Counted from the stretch's first letter, positions 51,101-59,794 are shown. The stretch is 64,000 bases of DNA from Paraburkholderia flagellata (GCF_021390645.1 NZ_JAJEJT010000004.1:992001-1056000); one strand, 5' to 3'. Numbers and translations are program-made. The notes: generated by a model not told the origin, from the sequence alone.

Positions 51101-51742
51101 CGCTACCCGTTCGATCGATCCTCGGCGCGCGACGTCCTGCCTGAAGATTTCGGCGCCCTGTTCGCGCCCGGTGGCAAGTTCGACGACTTTTTCCAGAAAA
51201 ATCTCGCCGCCGACGTGGATATGTCCACCAGGCCGTGGGCCTTCAAGAAAGTTGACGAATCAATGGCGCAGATCAGCCCGGCCGGGTTGGCACAGTTCGA
51301 GCGCGCAGCCACCATTCGCGACGTGTTCTTTCATGGTGGGGGCAAGACACCGTCGCTCACGCTGCAGTTCAGGCCGGTGGAAATGGACCCATCGATCCTG
51401 CAACTTGCGCTCGATGTTGACGGTCAGGTACTGACCTATGCGCACGGGCCGCAGGTCGCCACAACGATCCAGTGGCCCGGCACGCGCGGCAGCGGCCGTG
51501 TGAGCCTGCAGCTCACGCCGCCGCCCACCAGTAGCGCGACAAATCTGATGTTCGAAGGGCCGTGGGCGCTCTTTCGCATGTTCGACCGTCTCGAAATCGA
51601 ACCTACGCAGCAGCCCGAGCGCTTCTTCGTGACGTTCGATGTCGAAGGTCGCAAGGCGCGTTTCGAGGTGACGGCCAACAGCGTGGAGAATCCATTCCGC
51701 CTCGCCGATCTGCATGCTTTCTCATGCCCCGCGCAATTATGA
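48119..51742 (+). CDS. tssM: T6SS membrane protein TssM (IcmF)
   Basis: From the ATG at 48119 this is 1207 residues. Two membrane segments near the N terminus (about 10-32 and 47-63) precede a cytoplasmic domain with a Walker A motif, GAPGSGKTT (149-157). A third membrane segment (near 470-490, LAACAAIALVAAGALTLWSM) follows, then a large periplasmic IcmF-type region. A frame upstream to 48053 overlaps tssL, but the ATG at 48119 directly precedes the first membrane helix. The stop overlaps the tagF start in an ATGA. Confidence 0.95.
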   Translation: MKKILSVVFHPILLMIVGLLLVSAVIWLVGPLLSVAHNYPLESENARLIAIGCVVLLIVLRRLFAAWRARRTQAALADGLAARTEAPREAPPGPGDAEVTTLHERFDEALGILRQARVSASGRKPGWRDWLSLSSRQYLYQLPWYMFIGAPGSGKTTALIHSGLSFPLAERFGTDGIKGVGGTRNCDWWFTEEAVLIDTAGRYTTHESDRDADRAAWQGFLGLLKKTRPRQPINGVLVTVSVSDLLDSTPDGLPEMAAALRARVRELTEQFGTRFPVYVLVTKTDLLAGFSEFFADLTKEERAQVFGFTLPYQADAPEAANALNARVIEELDALETRLVARVPERLHAETGLSQRAAIFGFPQQFAALKAIIADFLRTTFVQTRHDETQMVRGVYFTSGTQEGTPIDRVMGAIARAFGVERNIQAPRPASGRSFFITRLLSEVVFAEQGLAGSNLAWARRRRVRHLAACAAIALVAAGALTLWSMSYLHNRAYVASVHEAARSAQAAVAATNSANASLVALLPLLSAVRNLASTPQIDAAHPPFGMQWGLWQGRKLDAAADSAYQRLLTDLFLPKLAARIEEQARGASAANPGYAYEALKAYLMINQPEHQDPDALKVWILTDWDRTLPREVSNDQRAALRAHLDALLARGAVHSNLPFDDSLVAHLRGMLASSPLAQRVYGRLKQQGVGADFPEFTVARAGGPNASIVFTRASGAPVTQGVPGLYSFDGYHRAFLSAIDQVAAQLASEEPWVLGIHDQSGLPRGDPAAMRRLTEDVRLLYLQDYARIWKAFLDDIRIVRATTLTEAAQIARILSAPDSPLLALARAASRETTLGTKPESEAGVVDKANDKLAAARENLMKIIGEPDPTRIAPVAPGNQLESIVDDRFADLRALVTSPGAGQPAPITQTIGLINDMYVYLNATDQALQQKTAPPPSDVPSKLRAQAGRLPEPIRTALVDLGSAGAVETQDARRANLTADLKESVASFCNRAVTGRYPFDRSSARDVLPEDFGALFAPGGKFDDFFQKNLAADVDMSTRPWAFKKVDESMAQISPAGLAQFERAATIRDVFFHGGGKTPSLTLQFRPVEMDPSILQLALDVDGQVLTYAHGPQVATTIQWPGTRGSGRVSLQLTPPPTSSATNLMFEGPWALFRMFDRLEIEPTQQPERFFVTFDVEGRKARFEVTANSVENPFRLADLHAFSCPAQL

Positions 51743-52515
51743 GCGATACCCCGTCGGTTGGCCCCGAACACGAAGTCGCCAGCGCAGGTGGCATCGCTGG
51801 CTGGTACGGCAAGCTACCATCGCTTGGCGACTTCGCCAGTCGGCGGCTCCCGGAGGAATTTCTCCAGCCATGGGACGCGTGGCTGTGTGAACGCATCGCG
51901 CAGACGCAAGCACAGCTTGGGGAAAGCTGGCTCTTGCTGTATCTGACCTGTCCGGTGTGGCGCTTTTTTGTCATGCCTGGCGCGCTTACGCATGGATTGA
52001 ACGAATGCTGGACGGGGGTGCTGATGGCATCGGTGGACCGTGTTGGACGACATTTTCCGCTCACGATCTGTGCGCCCTTACCCAACGCTCCGGCGCGTGA
52101 GTACGAGATGGACGGCATCTGGGAGTGGCTTGCCTCAATCGAGGCGGTGGCCCTCGACGCACTCGATTTCGACTACTCGATCGAGCGGCTCGATGCACAA
52201 CTGAGTGGCCTGCCGCTGCCTCAGGTGACACGGTATGGACAATCTGCAGCGTTTTTGCACGGGCCGTGGACCATATCGTCTGCTGCTGGATTCGCCGGGC
52301 AGTTCGGCGACCAAAGCGCAGCGCTCTGGCAATCTGGTGTCCGGGGCATGAGCCTGTGGAGTGCAGCCGGGGCGCCGCGCGCTGCGCAGGCGGCTCAACC
52401 CGAACCAGTGAAGCAGGTGCGCGAGACGGCGGAACTCACCTTCACGGTCTGGGCCGCTCGTGGCATGCCCGACAACGAACTCTTCACGACCATGCTGCGG
52501 AATCAGCAACCATGA
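51739..52515 (+). CDS. tagF: T6SS regulator TagF
   Basis: The start at 51739 overlaps the tssM stop (ATGA) and gives 258 residues. It matches TagF (ImpM-like) with GWYGKLPSLGDFASRRLPEEFLQ, cut here to its core GWYGKLPSLGDF, and PVWRFFVMPG. TagF proteins repress T6SS assembly after translation. It lies immediately before the kinase gene, whose start overlaps its stop, so all three of TssM, TagF and the kinase appear translationally coupled. Confidence 0.94.
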   Translation: MSDTPSVGPEHEVASAGGIAGWYGKLPSLGDFASRRLPEEFLQPWDAWLCERIAQTQAQLGESWLLLYLTCPVWRFFVMPGALTHGLNECWTGVLMASVDRVGRHFPLTICAPLPNAPAREYEMDGIWEWLASIEAVALDALDFDYSIERLDAQLSGLPLPQVTRYGQSAAFLHGPWTISSAAGFAGQFGDQSAALWQSGVRGMSLWSAAGAPRAAQAAQPEPVKQVRETAELTFTVWAARGMPDNELFTTMLRNQQP

Positions 52516-54404
52516 GCGAGCCCGACGACGCTCCGGACCTTTCCCGCAAAGCGTCCACTGAGGACGACAGGACGGTGATCGCGAGCACCGCGCGAGCAGG
52601 TCTGAACGCGCAGCCGCAAGCGAGTGGAGCGGCTGGGTCTGCAGGCTCGTATAGCGCAAACGCAGGGGCCAATACCTTGCCGCCCGGCACACGCCTTGGC
52701 GAATTTGAAATCGTCGAACTGATCGGCGAAGGCGGCTTTGGCATCGTGTACCTTGCCTATGACACTTCGCTTGGCCGCCACGTCGCGCTCAAGGAGTACA
52801 TGCCTTCCGCATTGGCGGCACGAGTGGGCTCGACCGAGGTGCAGGTCAAGTCGGAACGTCACGAAGTCACATTTCGCGCGGGCCTCAAGAGCTTCATCAA
52901 CGAAGCGCGTATTCTCGCGCAGTTCGATCATCATTCGCTGGTCAAGGTATACCGCTTCTGGGAGGCGAACGGCACGGCCTACATGGTCATGCCTTATTAC
53001 AAAGGGGTGACACTCAAGGATGCGCTCAAGGCCATGAGCGCGCCGCCCGACGAGCGCTGGCTGCGCACGCTGCTCGCGCCGTTACTCGATGCCCTTGCCG
53101 TGCTGCATGCGGCGAACTGTTACCACCGCGACATTGCACCCGACAACATCATTTTGCTCGAAGGCACCGGGCGTCCCGTGCTGCTCGATTTCGGTGCGGC
53201 ACGGCGCGTGATCGGCGACATGACCCAGGCGCTCACTGTCATCCTCAAGCCTGGTTACGCTCCCATCGAACAATATGCCGAGGTGCCCTCGCTCAAGCAG
53301 GGTGCCTGGAGCGATCAATACGCGCTGGGCGCTCTGGTGTACTTCGCGATCGTAGGCAAGACACCGCCTCCTTCAGTGGGCCGCATGGTGAGCGACAGCT
53401 ACCAGCCACTCGCCGGGCTTGTGGCCGGCCGGTATACGGATCGATTCGTCCGGGCCATCGATCATGCGCTCGCTGTGATGCCCGCCGATCGCCCGCAAAC
53501 GGCAAAGCAGTTCGCCGAGGAACTCGGCCTTCCGTCCGAGACCGCTGCGCGTCATGGCGGGCCCCCTCACGAAGGCACGCCAGTGGCGCCCGGTGACCGC
53601 TCAGGCGCAGCGTCTGCCAAGCGGCGTCTGCTCGGGGGCGCCGCAGTTGCCCTGGCTTGCGCAGCCGGCGCCGGTGCATGGTGGCTGCATAGCCAAAAGC
53701 CAGCCCGGACACCCCATTCGATAGAGACGGGAAAGGCAATCGGCGCGTCGAACGGCCGTGCGGCGCCAGCGACAATCGAAGCATCGTCAAATCTGGTCAT
53801 CGCGCCGCCAGCCAGCGCCGCTCAAGCAGTTCCGCAGGCCGCCTCCGCCATGCCGCCAACGGAACCGCCTGTGCTTGCCTTTACCGCACCCGGCGAACTC
53901 GCGCGCATCGCTGCGCTCGCCGATCCAGGCATTGAGGTCAAGGTGGAGGTTCCCGTGCCACGCGCGGTCGTCAACCGCGACAAGCTGCGCTTCTCGATCG
54001 TCAGCAATCGTGCTGGCTACCTTTACGTGTTCGCGGTCGATCCGGCCAATGCATACCTGCAGCTGTTTCCGAACGGACTCGATCAGGACAACCGGATCGC
54101 GCCGGGCAAGCGCATCGTCCTGCCGCGATCGAGTTGGCCGATGCTGGCAGGCGAGCCGCTCGGAGAGAATCATTTCCTCGCTATGGTTTCGCTCACACCC
54201 CGTGACTTCTCGGCGCTAGGCCTCTCACACGATTCCGTATTCGCCAGCTTGCCGCCCGCGGCACAGGAAGCGGCAGCAGCCCGGCGCACTGCGTCATCGT
54301 CACCGTTTGCCGGCACGGCGCAATGCACCGACGCGGCCTCGGCGTGCTCGCAGCAATATGGTGCAACGACCTTCAAAATCGAGGTTGTGAGATCGTCTAA
54401 GTAG
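52512..54404 (+). CDS. ppkA: T6SS Ser/Thr kinase (PpkA-like) with DUF4384 domain
   Basis: The ATG at 52512 overlaps the tagF stop (ATGA) and gives 630 residues. The kinase domain (about 62-340) has IGEGGFGIVY, catalytic Lys94 (VALKEYMP), HRDIAPDN with Asp207, and DFG at 226-228. A membrane segment (GGAAVALACAAGAGAWWL, around 375) is followed by a periplasmic DUF4384-type domain with RFSIVSNRAGYLYVFAVD. The kinase would phosphorylate FHA/TagH to trigger assembly, opposed by the phosphatase at 30852-31655. The DUF4384 end differs from the vWA ending of classic PpkA, so the signal sensed may differ. Confidence 0.92.
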   Translation: MSEPDDAPDLSRKASTEDDRTVIASTARAGLNAQPQASGAAGSAGSYSANAGANTLPPGTRLGEFEIVELIGEGGFGIVYLAYDTSLGRHVALKEYMPSALAARVGSTEVQVKSERHEVTFRAGLKSFINEARILAQFDHHSLVKVYRFWEANGTAYMVMPYYKGVTLKDALKAMSAPPDERWLRTLLAPLLDALAVLHAANCYHRDIAPDNIILLEGTGRPVLLDFGAARRVIGDMTQALTVILKPGYAPIEQYAEVPSLKQGAWSDQYALGALVYFAIVGKTPPPSVGRMVSDSYQPLAGLVAGRYTDRFVRAIDHALAVMPADRPQTAKQFAEELGLPSETAARHGGPPHEGTPVAPGDRSGAASAKRRLLGGAAVALACAAGAGAWWLHSQKPARTPHSIETGKAIGASNGRAAPATIEASSNLVIAPPASAAQAVPQAASAMPPTEPPVLAFTAPGELARIAALADPGIEVKVEVPVPRAVVNRDKLRFSIVSNRAGYLYVFAVDPANAYLQLFPNGLDQDNRIAPGKRIVLPRSSWPMLAGEPLGENHFLAMVSLTPRDFSALGLSHDSVFASLPPAAQEAAAARRTASSSPFAGTAQCTDAASACSQQYGATTFKIEVVRSSK

Positions 54405-54473
54405 CGGGGGCGGCCCCGGGGACAAGCACGGCCGGATCGCGGTCGCAACAGAAGACTGCAGCGAGAGGAAACT

Positions 54474-56270
54474 ATGCTCACGACACGGACCTGGCTTGCC
54501 GCACTCGCCTCCATTCTATGTATGGCAATGTTGGGCTGCGCCACGCCAAACCAGCAGCAGACGTCTGGCCCCGGTGCTCCCAGTCAGTCCGGCACGCAAA
54601 GCGAAGCAACGCTCTCCGCACAGTCAACCCCGCCGGGCGGCACCGACGCTGGCGTGAAGTATCCGGTCCCCAATGCGTCATCGTCGGATCTAGCCGGCAC
54701 CGCGAGCACATTCGCGACGCGCAACGCGCTCTACGAGCCTGTGCGCTTTGCGGACTTGCCGGGCTGGGGCAGCGACGATGTAGAACAGTCGTGGGAAGCG
54801 TTCAGGCACAGTTGCTCAGTTCTCGCCGGCAAACCCGGCTGGTCGGCACCATGCGCGGCTGCGCGCCGCATCGACGGGCACGATGCGGCTGCAGTACGTC
54901 GCTTCTTCGAGCAGAACTTCACCGTCTATCAGATACGCAACGTTGACAAGACCGCTAACGGTCTGTTGACGGGCTACTATGAACCGACGCTGAACGGGAG
55001 CCGCAAACGCACCGGCCCCTACTTGTACCCCGTGTATGGCGTGCCGCACGACATGCTGTTTCTCGACCAGCGGCGCCTGCCGCCGGACGCTCGGGACAAG
55101 GCAATCGCCGCCCGCATCGAAAACCGCAACGTGGTCCCCTTGACTGCGGTGTCGAGCGGCAATCTCAACGGCGTCTACGCGTTGCAGCTGGGTAACAGCG
55201 TGCCCGACATTCGCGACAAAAAAATCCGGCTGCGGCTCGATGGCGACCGCATCATTCCTTACTATTCACGCGCCGAGATCGAGCGCGGCCAATTGAACGC
55301 GCCGATCCTCGCGTATGTCGAAGACCCTGCCATGCTCTATTCAATGCAGCTCCAGGGCGCTGGACGCATCCGTCTTCCCGATGGGTCGATTTTGCGGCTC
55401 GCATACGCCGAGCAAAATGGCTACGCATTCAATCCTCCCATTGCGAGCGCCAGCACCAAGGGAAAAAAGGTCCTTGTACGAGGCGTCGAGATCGATCTGG
55501 AGGAAGGACAGGCGAGCGTGCAAATCGCTGACAACGGCAACGGCGCGGGTGGCAATGCGGCCGATGACCAACCGCAATCGCCGCTTTTGCGCGGTGCGGA
55601 TAAGCCCGACGCCGCTGCCGACGCGGCTGTATCGCCCGGCACCGGAGGACCTGCCGGCAGCGCTAGCCAGCCTGACTCACCGCTTCTGCGCGGCTTCAAT
55701 CTCATCAAGAGCAGCACGCCCAGTGGCGCAGGACATTTGCAAACGCAAGTAGCACAGCAGGAAAAACCGGGCGCCCAGGCTGCGCAAAGTGGTCCGCCGC
55801 TGTCGGGCAAACCAATCAGTTATCTATTCGCGACTTCGGATCCGAGCTACGTCTTCTTCAAGACCATTCCCGATTCGAAAAACGGCCCAATCGGCGCGCT
55901 TGGCGTGCCGTTGTCAGCGGGCCGCTCCGCAGCCATCGACCCACGCACCACGCCACTCGGCGCACCCGTGTACGTGAGTACCGGCGAGGCCCCCGCGGGC
56001 GTCGTCTCCATGACGCGCCTCATGATGGCACAGGACGCCGGCGGCGCGATCCGCGGCGCGGTACGAGTTGACTTCTTTTTCGGCTCCGGGCCGCAGGCTC
56101 AGGTGCAGGCGAGCAAGATCAGGCAGCCGGCACAAATGTGGGTGCTGCTGCCCAACGGACTGAAAATCACAGCCAAGGAATCGAGTGTGCGTGTGCGCGG
56201 CGCTCCCGTCGCACCAACGCTCGATTGCGTGGTAAGCGACCCGGATCTATGCGTCGAAAACGGGCAGTGA
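54474..56270 (+). CDS. mltA: MltA-type lytic transglycosylase lipoprotein
   Basis: This 598-residue lipoprotein (lipobox ending at Cys22) belongs to the MltA family of lytic murein transglycosylases. Signals are FTVYQIRNV, GLLTGYYEPTLNGSRKR and, near residue 489, the 3D-domain Asp in SAAIDPRTTPLGAPVYV. A Gly/Pro/Ala-rich insert at about 360-440 (with PLLRG repeats) splits the domain and makes it longer than the usual 365-400. It lies at the end of the tssJKLM-tagF-kinase run. A role in opening peptidoglycan for T6SS assembly is inferred from context. Confidence 0.85.
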   Translation: MLTTRTWLAALASILCMAMLGCATPNQQQTSGPGAPSQSGTQSEATLSAQSTPPGGTDAGVKYPVPNASSSDLAGTASTFATRNALYEPVRFADLPGWGSDDVEQSWEAFRHSCSVLAGKPGWSAPCAAARRIDGHDAAAVRRFFEQNFTVYQIRNVDKTANGLLTGYYEPTLNGSRKRTGPYLYPVYGVPHDMLFLDQRRLPPDARDKAIAARIENRNVVPLTAVSSGNLNGVYALQLGNSVPDIRDKKIRLRLDGDRIIPYYSRAEIERGQLNAPILAYVEDPAMLYSMQLQGAGRIRLPDGSILRLAYAEQNGYAFNPPIASASTKGKKVLVRGVEIDLEEGQASVQIADNGNGAGGNAADDQPQSPLLRGADKPDAAADAAVSPGTGGPAGSASQPDSPLLRGFNLIKSSTPSGAGHLQTQVAQQEKPGAQAAQSGPPLSGKPISYLFATSDPSYVFFKTIPDSKNGPIGALGVPLSAGRSAAIDPRTTPLGAPVYVSTGEAPAGVVSMTRLMMAQDAGGAIRGAVRVDFFFGSGPQAQVQASKIRQPAQMWVLLPNGLKITAKESSVRVRGAPVAPTLDCVVSDPDLCVENGQ

Positions 56271-56333
56271 AACCGCCAATCCACGCCATGCCGTAACGCC
56301 CGGATCCGGCCAAATGACGCGCTTTACTTTGGG

Positions 56334-57101
56334 ATGACACTTCGCATGGGTAAGCCCAATCTGCTAATCGCCTTGCCGACCTACCGCGACGAAGTGCATG
56401 TCAATTTTACCTTTTCGCTGGTGAACACGACGCGCGCACTCTCAGACAGCGGAATGACATTTCAGATGATGCATGTCGGGTCATCGCACATCACACGGGC
56501 ACGCAATTTCTTCGCGAGCTATTTCCTGGAGCATCCGGAATACACACACCTGCTCTACCTCGACACCGACATGCATTTTCCGGCCGAAGCCGTGCTCAAG
56601 TTGATAGCCGCTGACCGCCGTATCGCCGGGGTCGCATACCCATACCGGCACGTCGAGTTGAGTCGGCGGATCGAACAGCAGGACAGTGGCCTTTCGATTC
56701 GCGACTGGATCGCCAAACACGCCGAATACACCGTGCGCGTCAAATGTAACGCCGACGGCCAGGCGCAAGTCGTGGATGGTTTCGTCGAAGCAGAACATGT
56801 TGGTACTGGCATCATGCTCGTCAAACGCGACGCGCTTGAAGCAGTGAGACCGTTTGCCAGGCGCTTTGATCCGCCGCACCAATATCGCTCGTTGATTCAA
56901 AGCCGCAATTTCTACGGCTTCTTCGATCCGCTCGAAGAACAAGGCGCATACCTCTCCGAAGACCTCTCCTTCTGCCGCCGTGCGCGCATCGGCGGCTGTG
57001 AAATCTGGGCGTTGCTCGACCAGACCATCGCCCACTACGGAACGCTTGAAGTAAGCGGTCAATACCTGGCGGCGCTGCATTTGCGGGGCAATCTGGGTTA
57101 G
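56334..57101 (+). CDS. Glycosyltransferase-like protein
   Basis: This 255-residue protein has the outline of a GT-A type glycosyltransferase: LLIALPTYRDEVHVNF at the N terminus, then LLYLDTDMHFPAEAV with an Asp-x-Asp metal motif near 83-85. The EHVGTGIMLVKRDAL segment near 155 and SEDLSFCRR near 213 also fit. It is soluble. A second ATG at codon 5 is possible. The substrate cannot be inferred. Confidence 0.75.
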   Translation: MTLRMGKPNLLIALPTYRDEVHVNFTFSLVNTTRALSDSGMTFQMMHVGSSHITRARNFFASYFLEHPEYTHLLYLDTDMHFPAEAVLKLIAADRRIAGVAYPYRHVELSRRIEQQDSGLSIRDWIAKHAEYTVRVKCNADGQAQVVDGFVEAEHVGTGIMLVKRDALEAVRPFARRFDPPHQYRSLIQSRNFYGFFDPLEEQGAYLSEDLSFCRRARIGGCEIWALLDQTIAHYGTLEVSGQYLAALHLRGNLG

Positions 57102-57503
57102 GCACATCGAGCAGCAGAAGCCGCCTGCGCGGCTACGCCCGCGATGATAAGTGACAACGCCGACCACGATGCCGCCGCACCGTTGCAGTGAAAATCGCTC
57201 GGTAAAGGAATCGATGCGACATCGATTATCGTTCATTCACGTCAATATCGGTGCGCGAGAATTCATGAATTCGCACGTCAACTCTGTGATCGCGTGCAAT
57301 TTTTCACAGAGCACACCAACAAAAATAGCATCAAATATTTGGAAACCATTATCTTAAATCTGTATTAAAGCGATTCAATAAAATTGAAAAGCAACTGTCG
57401 TTTGCAAAGAAATCAAATGTTAAGTTATCCCTGGAATAATTCATCCCTTTGTCCAATACTTTGAAGGCGAACTCCAGAAATCCGAAGAAAGGGGGTCCTT
57501 GCA
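57102..57503. other. AT-rich intergenic region before the sigma-like gene
   Basis: About 400 bases. From about 57290 to 57470 the sequence is clearly richer in A and T than the rest of the window. It includes aaaaatagcatcaaatatttgg and aaattgaaaagcaac, compatible with an acquired or silenced promoter. No gene is visible. Confidence 0.55.
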
Positions 57504-58286
57504 ATGGAAACGATTCCGGTCGACTCGTGTGTTCAAGGACAAGAAACCGTTGCGCTCCCGGATTTGTGGCGGCGCCGAACGCAACTATCCAGCGACGAAA
57601 TGGCGGTGATGTACGACCTCGTTCGGGGTGCTCTACGACCTTATCATCCGCTTGAGCTCCAGTCACTACGTGAAGACAAGGAAGAACTTGTTGCGCAATT
57701 CATCTACGCCAAGGTGTTTCGCCTCGAGCCCGGCCGAGCCAGATCAACGGCGAGCGCCGACAGCGCGCCATCGAACAACTACGCGCTTTGTGCCTACTTC
57801 AGGCGCTACCTGATCGATTGCTTGAGGAGCGCGAGCCACCAGCACAACGTGTCGATCGAGACAGAGGGGATAGGCCAGGAAGTTGACGAACACACGTATA
57901 CGCTCGGCGATCCCATCCAATCTGAATTGATTCAATACGGGCTGGACGAGTATCGCGTACGCCTGCTGGCCCAGCGATTTATCGGCGAGCTGGACCGTCA
58001 TGAAAAAATAGTACTGGCCGGCAGCTTCGGCCGTTACCGAGGTCTCAGAGGCGGCTTGTCTGGCGTTGCCGCCCAGTACGGGGTGCCGTCATATCACTAC
58101 CGTGCCCTGAAACTCGGCGTCGTACTGAAGAAGTCTGCTCGGCCAGAAGATTTCGCGGCGACTAAAATTGGCCGCTGGATCACCGAAGAGGTGGGCATTG
58201 CAATCGCTACTGAAAATCGTGCCGCCATCTCACTGGTTCTCAATCTGCTTGGAGCTGAATCCAGCGAACACACCTCGCTGTGCTAG
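57504..58286 (+). CDS. Divergent sigma-70-like protein
   Basis: This 260-residue protein does not match a family I can name firmly, but two stretches resemble sigma-70. A region-2-like part (about 56-110) has DKEELVAQFIYAKVF and ALCAYFRRYLIDCLR. A region-4-like helix-turn-helix (about 155-210) has IGELDRHEKIVLAGSFG and LSGVAAQYGVPSYHYRALK. The gene has a strong aaaggggg site before the ATG. It lies 96 bases before a Tae1-like amidase gene on the same strand, so it may regulate nearby effector genes. It could equally be another DNA-binding protein. Confidence 0.55.
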   Translation: METIPVDSCVQGQETVALPDLWRRRTQLSSDEMAVMYDLVRGALRPYHPLELQSLREDKEELVAQFIYAKVFRLEPGRARSTASADSAPSNNYALCAYFRRYLIDCLRSASHQHNVSIETEGIGQEVDEHTYTLGDPIQSELIQYGLDEYRVRLLAQRFIGELDRHEKIVLAGSFGRYRGLRGGLSGVAAQYGVPSYHYRALKLGVVLKKSARPEDFAATKIGRWITEEVGIAIATENRAAISLVLNLLGAESSEHTSLC

Positions 58287-58382
58287 TTCATGCGAACAGA
58301 TCGGCGTTCGTTCGCCAGGTTCGCGTTTAGCGAATAGCGGTCGCATCGAGCAACGCGCAGGTCACTTCGGAGGTCATGGCTA

Positions 58383-58871
58383 ATGAGTTCAAGAAACATC
58401 ATCGCAATCTGCCAGCGCAACATCCTTCGATATTCGAACGACTGTGCGGGCTTTGTGAGGGCTGTGGCCGGCGCTTGTGGTGTGCTGCTTATAGGCGATG
58501 CCAACAGCATCGTGGGTCTGCTCAAGACCGGCCAGTTCCTGTCCGATGGGACTGCGGCGCAACAGGCCGCGGCGAGCGGACAACTTGTCATTGCAGGTGT
58601 CTGCGCGCCCCGTCATGGTCACGTAGCCGTTGTCGTGGACGGGCCGATACGAGCTGGAAAGTACCCGTACGCCTTCTGGGGACGTTATCACGAGTTGGCG
58701 GCCGCGGGCATTTCAGCCAATGTTGGTTTTACCCGCGGACACGGAACACTGAACTTTGCATTTGATGCCGACAAGCTCGACCTCGTGCAATACGCCTCAT
58801 TTTCTCCAGTTGCCAGTTTGCTCCCTGCGCATGGTTCCGAGGAAGGACATCTCTTGCATACCTTTACCTAG
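58383..58871 (+). CDS. tae1: Tae1 (Tse1)-like peptidoglycan amidase effector
   Basis: This 162-residue protein resembles Tse1/Tae1, a T6SS effector that cleaves the D-Glu-mDAP bond of peptidoglycan stems. The catalytic Cys lies in NDCAGFVRAVA (Cys21) and the catalytic His in RHGHVAVVVDGP (His80), followed by KYPYAFWG. SGQLVIAG between them is also family-like. There is no signal peptide, as for T6SS cargo. An ATG at 58383 preceded by ggaggtcatggcta is used. No candidate immunity gene (Tai1-like, exported) follows; the next gene is on the opposite strand. Confidence 0.8.
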   Translation: MSSRNIIAICQRNILRYSNDCAGFVRAVAGACGVLLIGDANSIVGLLKTGQFLSDGTAAQQAAASGQLVIAGVCAPRHGHVAVVVDGPIRAGKYPYAFWGRYHELAAAGISANVGFTRGHGTLNFAFDADKLDLVQYASFSPVASLLPAHGSEEGHLLHTFT

Positions 58872-58963
58872 CCTCCCCGCTCCTGTCTGCCGTCGAGCCA
58901 GGAGAAAAGGCCGGTTTGGCAACGTCTCCTTGACGTACGAACATCAACACCTCTTACCCAGCT

Positions 58964-59755
58964 CTACCATGGGAGCCTGCCGAATCTACTGCGCAGTGTT
59001 GCCTGCTCATCGATTGACGTTTTCCCGAGCACCGGATCAGCCGCGATTTGTGTCATGCCCGAATGGGAATGGACCAGGCGTCTTATGAGGGGCAACGGAG
59101 AACCATGTCTGACCAGTTCGGAACCGGGTCCACCGCAACTCAACACATTGAAGAGCCACGGCCGCACTTGCCTCACCAGGTGTGGGGCGAGTGGTGCGGT
59201 CATCTCAACGAGGTGACAGCGCCTGACGTTGGTCTCTGCCAGGCGGCCAAGCCACTCATTGTCGAGATGGAAACGGTACGCTTCGTTGAAAGGACCGACA
59301 TGATTCAACACGCTTGCGGGCATGACCCAGCCCGACATCGTCGGAAAGTCGTTGATGCGCAGAATCCTGCTGTGTTCGTCGATCTCCAGCTGTGTCGACG
59401 AAACGAACCCCACGCCAGCAGACAGAAGACTTCCGGCAGTGGCCAGGAAGTCGGGATACCAGCGATCGTCATCCTCGAGAAATGCCACCCAGTCTGAATC
59501 GACCTTTTCAATGGCGGCATTGAGTGACGCGGCTTGCCCATGAGGGGTTGGTGATTCGGCGATCTTCAAACCAAACCGCTCAGCAATCTCGCCCAATGCG
59601 TGCGATTGCCCTTTGTCGACACCCACGATGACCGAAACAGCGTGTTCGCTATAGTTGGATTGTGCCTTGACCGAATCGATTGCAAGCTCCAGAAACCGAA
59701 GCTGCGAGGGCCGCGCTCTCGATGGAATGATAACGTTTAGCGTAGTCTCGTTCAT
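58964..59755 (-). CDS. Family 2 glycosyltransferase
   Basis: From the ATG at 59755 this is about 263 residues; a GTG at 59785 would add ten. It has the GT-A start LNVIIPSRARPSQL, the VAFLEDDDRWYPDF metal-binding motif near residue 94, and DNEWLGRLAE near the C-terminal half. It is soluble. The gene is convergent with the amidase gene and 92 bases from it. The donor and acceptor sugars cannot be inferred. Confidence 0.85.
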   Translation of the reverse strand: MNETTLNVIIPSRARPSQLRFLELAIDSVKAQSNYSEHAVSVIVGVDKGQSHALGEIAERFGLKIAESPTPHGQAASLNAAIEKVDSDWVAFLEDDDRWYPDFLATAGSLLSAGVGFVSSTQLEIDEHSRILRINDFPTMSGWVMPASVLNHVGPFNEAYRFHLDNEWLGRLAETNVRRCHLVEMTAPLAPHLVRQVRPWLFNVLSCGGPGSELVRHGSPLPLIRRLVHSHSGMTQIAADPVLGKTSIDEQATLRSRFGRLPW

Positions 59756-59794
59756 CGCTGAAGTTGACCCTGTAATCCCGGACACAGCTTCACA

